Below, one piece after another: positions 5,923 to 7,205 of a stretch of DNA of 7,205 bases. Below the pieces are notes generated by a model that was given only the letters and a program-made list of their open reading frames with translations, did not search any database and was not told where the DNA came from. Source of the DNA: an uncultured Clostridia bacterium (lineage in GTDB: Bacteria; Bacillota; Clostridia; Christensenellales; UBA1242); the NCBI GenBank assembly GCA_946610635.1, contig CAMOCI010000031.1:1-7205 (forward strand), in the 5' to 3' direction. The translations under genes and the position numbers were made by a program. How positions within the stretch are numbered: the stretch's first letter is position 1; each line of letters starts with the position of its first letter.

Positions 5923-5960
5923 GTGTTGTACACAAAGAGATTTTAACAGAGGAGAATAAG

Positions 5961-7205
5961 ATGGAAAAAAAGTATGTTTATTTGTTTAGCGAAGGTAATG
6001 CTAATATGAGAGAACTTCTCGGCGGAAAAGGTGCTAATCTTGCAGAAATGACAAACATTGGTTTGCCAGTTCCACAAGGCTTTACTATTTCTACCGAAGC
6101 CTGCACACAGTACTATGAAGATGGCAGACAAATCAACGCTGGTATTCAAGCACAAATTATGGAGTATATTGAAAAGCTTGAAAAAATCACTGGCAAAAAG
6201 TTTGGAGATAAAGAAAATCCACTTTTGGTATCGGTACGTTCTGGTGCAAGAGCAAGTATGCCAGGTATGATGGACACAATTTTAAACTTGGGTTTAAATG
6301 AAGAAGTTGTTGAAGTTTTGGCAAAAAAATCAAATAATCCAAGATGGGCTTATGATTGCTATCGCAGATTTATCCAAATGTTTAGCGACGTTGTTATGGA
6401 AGTGTCAAAAAAAGAGTTTGAAGTTTTAATTGACAAAAAGAAGGAAGAAAAAGGCGTTACCTATGACGTTGAATTAACAGCAGAAGATTTAAAAGATTTG
6501 GCTGAACAATTTAAAGCAAAATATAAAGATGCTTTGGGTAAAGACTTCCCAAGTGACCCAAAAGAACAATTATTTGAAGCTATTAAAGCTGTATTTAGGT
6601 CATGGGATAACCCAAGAGCAAATATTTATCGTATGGACCATGATATTCCATACAGTTGGGGTACAGCTGTAAACGTTCAAATGATGGCATTTGGTAACAT
6701 GGGTGATGATTGTGGTACAGGTGTTGCATTTACTCGTAACCCTGCAACAGGAGAAAAAGGACTTATGGGTGAGTTCTTGATGAACGCACAAGGTGAAGAC
6801 GTTGTTGCTGGTGTTAGAACTCCAATGCCTATATCAAAAATGGCAGAAGTTTTGCCAGAAGTTTATAATCAATTTTTAGAAGTTTGTAAGACACTAGAAA
6901 ATCATTATCACGACATGCAAGATATGGAGTTTACTATTGAAAAAGGTAAACTTTATATGCTTCAAACCAGAAATGGTAAAAGAACAGCAGCCGCTGCTAT
7001 TAGGATTGCTTGTGATTTAATTGATGAAGGTATGATTACAGAGCAAGAAGCATTGATGCAAATTGATGCAAAAAGTTTAGATATGTTACTTCATCCAACA
7101 TTTGATGCAAAAGCACTTGCCGACGCAGATAAAAACAATGTTGTTGGTAAAGGTATTGCTGCATCTCCAGGCGCAGCAGCAGGTACTGTTGTATTTACAC
7201 CAGAA
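5961..7205 (+). CDS. ppdK: Pyruvate,phosphate dikinase, N-terminal part (3'-truncated by window edge)
   Basis: The frame is open to the right edge, giving 415 of the usual about 875-890 residues. It encodes the nucleotide-binding ATP-grasp region of PPDK, which interconverts ATP, phosphate and pyruvate with AMP, pyrophosphate and PEP in the cytosol. Diagnostic blocks are LLGGKGANLAEMTNIGLPVPQGFTI (residues 19-43), SVRSGARASMPGMMDTILNLG (91-111), NPRWAYDCYRRFIQMF (126-141), GDDCGTGVAFTRNPATGE (248-265) and the ATP-site strand with Asp321, Glu323 and Gln335, numbering equal to the Clostridium symbiosum enzyme; Arg93 corresponds to its Arg92. GKGIAASPGAAAGTVVF (397-412) is the entry to the phosphohistidine domain. 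The catalytic His (about 455) and the PEP/pyruvate barrel lie outside the window. AGAGGAG (5948-5954), 6 nt from the ATG, supports the start. No PPDK regulatory protein gene is visible here. Confidence 0.97.
   Translation, partial: MEKKYVYLFSEGNANMRELLGGKGANLAEMTNIGLPVPQGFTISTEACTQYYEDGRQINAGIQAQIMEYIEKLEKITGKKFGDKENPLLVSVRSGARASMPGMMDTILNLGLNEEVVEVLAKKSNNPRWAYDCYRRFIQMFSDVVMEVSKKEFEVLIDKKKEEKGVTYDVELTAEDLKDLAEQFKAKYKDALGKDFPSDPKEQLFEAIKAVFRSWDNPRANIYRMDHDIPYSWGTAVNVQMMAFGNMGDDCGTGVAFTRNPATGEKGLMGEFLMNAQGEDVVAGVRTPMPISKMAEVLPEVYNQFLEVCKTLENHYHDMQDMEFTIEKGKLYMLQTRNGKRTAAAAIRIACDLIDEGMITEQEALMQIDAKSLDMLLHPTFDAKALADADKNNVVGKGIAASPGAAAGTVVFTPE

Noticed and set aside
5943..6791. Short open frames on both strands across ppdK (5943-6155, 6058-6270, 6600-6791)
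   Set aside because: All overlap the conserved PPDK reading frame and have no independent support.

Overview
The window is a strongly AT-rich stretch of bacterial chromosome. The lineage is most likely low-GC Bacillota, in an anaerobic Clostridia-like sense. Support for this: AT-rich codon use throughout, GGAGG-type Shine-Dalgarno sites on several genes, short intrinsic terminators, recO next to pyruvate,phosphate dikinase, a U32 tRNA-hydroxylation protein of TrhP type, and a BclA-like surface protein domain. No single marker fixes the genus. I see no transposase, tRNA, rRNA, CRISPR array or phage gene.

Layout. (1) 2-1246, + strand: the C-terminal part of an M16 (pitrilysin-type) peptidase homologue whose start lies outside the window. 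It ends at a hairpin with A/T tracts on both sides, which probably also serves the convergent gene. (2) 1377-2603, - strand: a complete TrhP-like U32 protein with its own strong promoter and apparently no 5' leader. (3) 2724-3206, - strand: a 160-residue protein with a Cys/Arg-rich N-terminus and a BclA C-terminal-like jelly-roll domain, followed by a terminator. (4) 3348-4616, + strand, divergent from (3): a predicted lipoprotein with an Ig-like domain and a parallel beta-helix, followed by a terminator. (5) 4617-4938: an extremely AT-rich intergenic region holding a promoter and a structured leader. (6) 4939-5834, + strand: a two-gene unit, a new 54-residue small ORF followed 2 nt later by recO (GTG start). 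(7) 5835-5960: a hairpin terminator that appears to lie downstream of a candidate promoter. (8) 5961 to the right edge, + strand: the N-terminal 415 residues of ppdK.

How it fits together. The right half is housekeeping: DNA repair (RecO) and pyruvate/PEP interconversion (PPDK). The U32 gene is for tRNA wobble-uridine modification. The divergent pair in the middle (BclA-like protein and beta-helix lipoprotein) looks like an accessory cell- or spore-surface island between conserved genes. The points I would check first are: the two promoters placed so that transcription should start at or beside the ATG (trhP-like gene and lipoprotein gene, same geometry); the collagen-less BclA-like protein; the unrecognised small ORF coupled to recO; and the hairpin in the ppdK leader. 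I did not find a clearly new multi-gene system.
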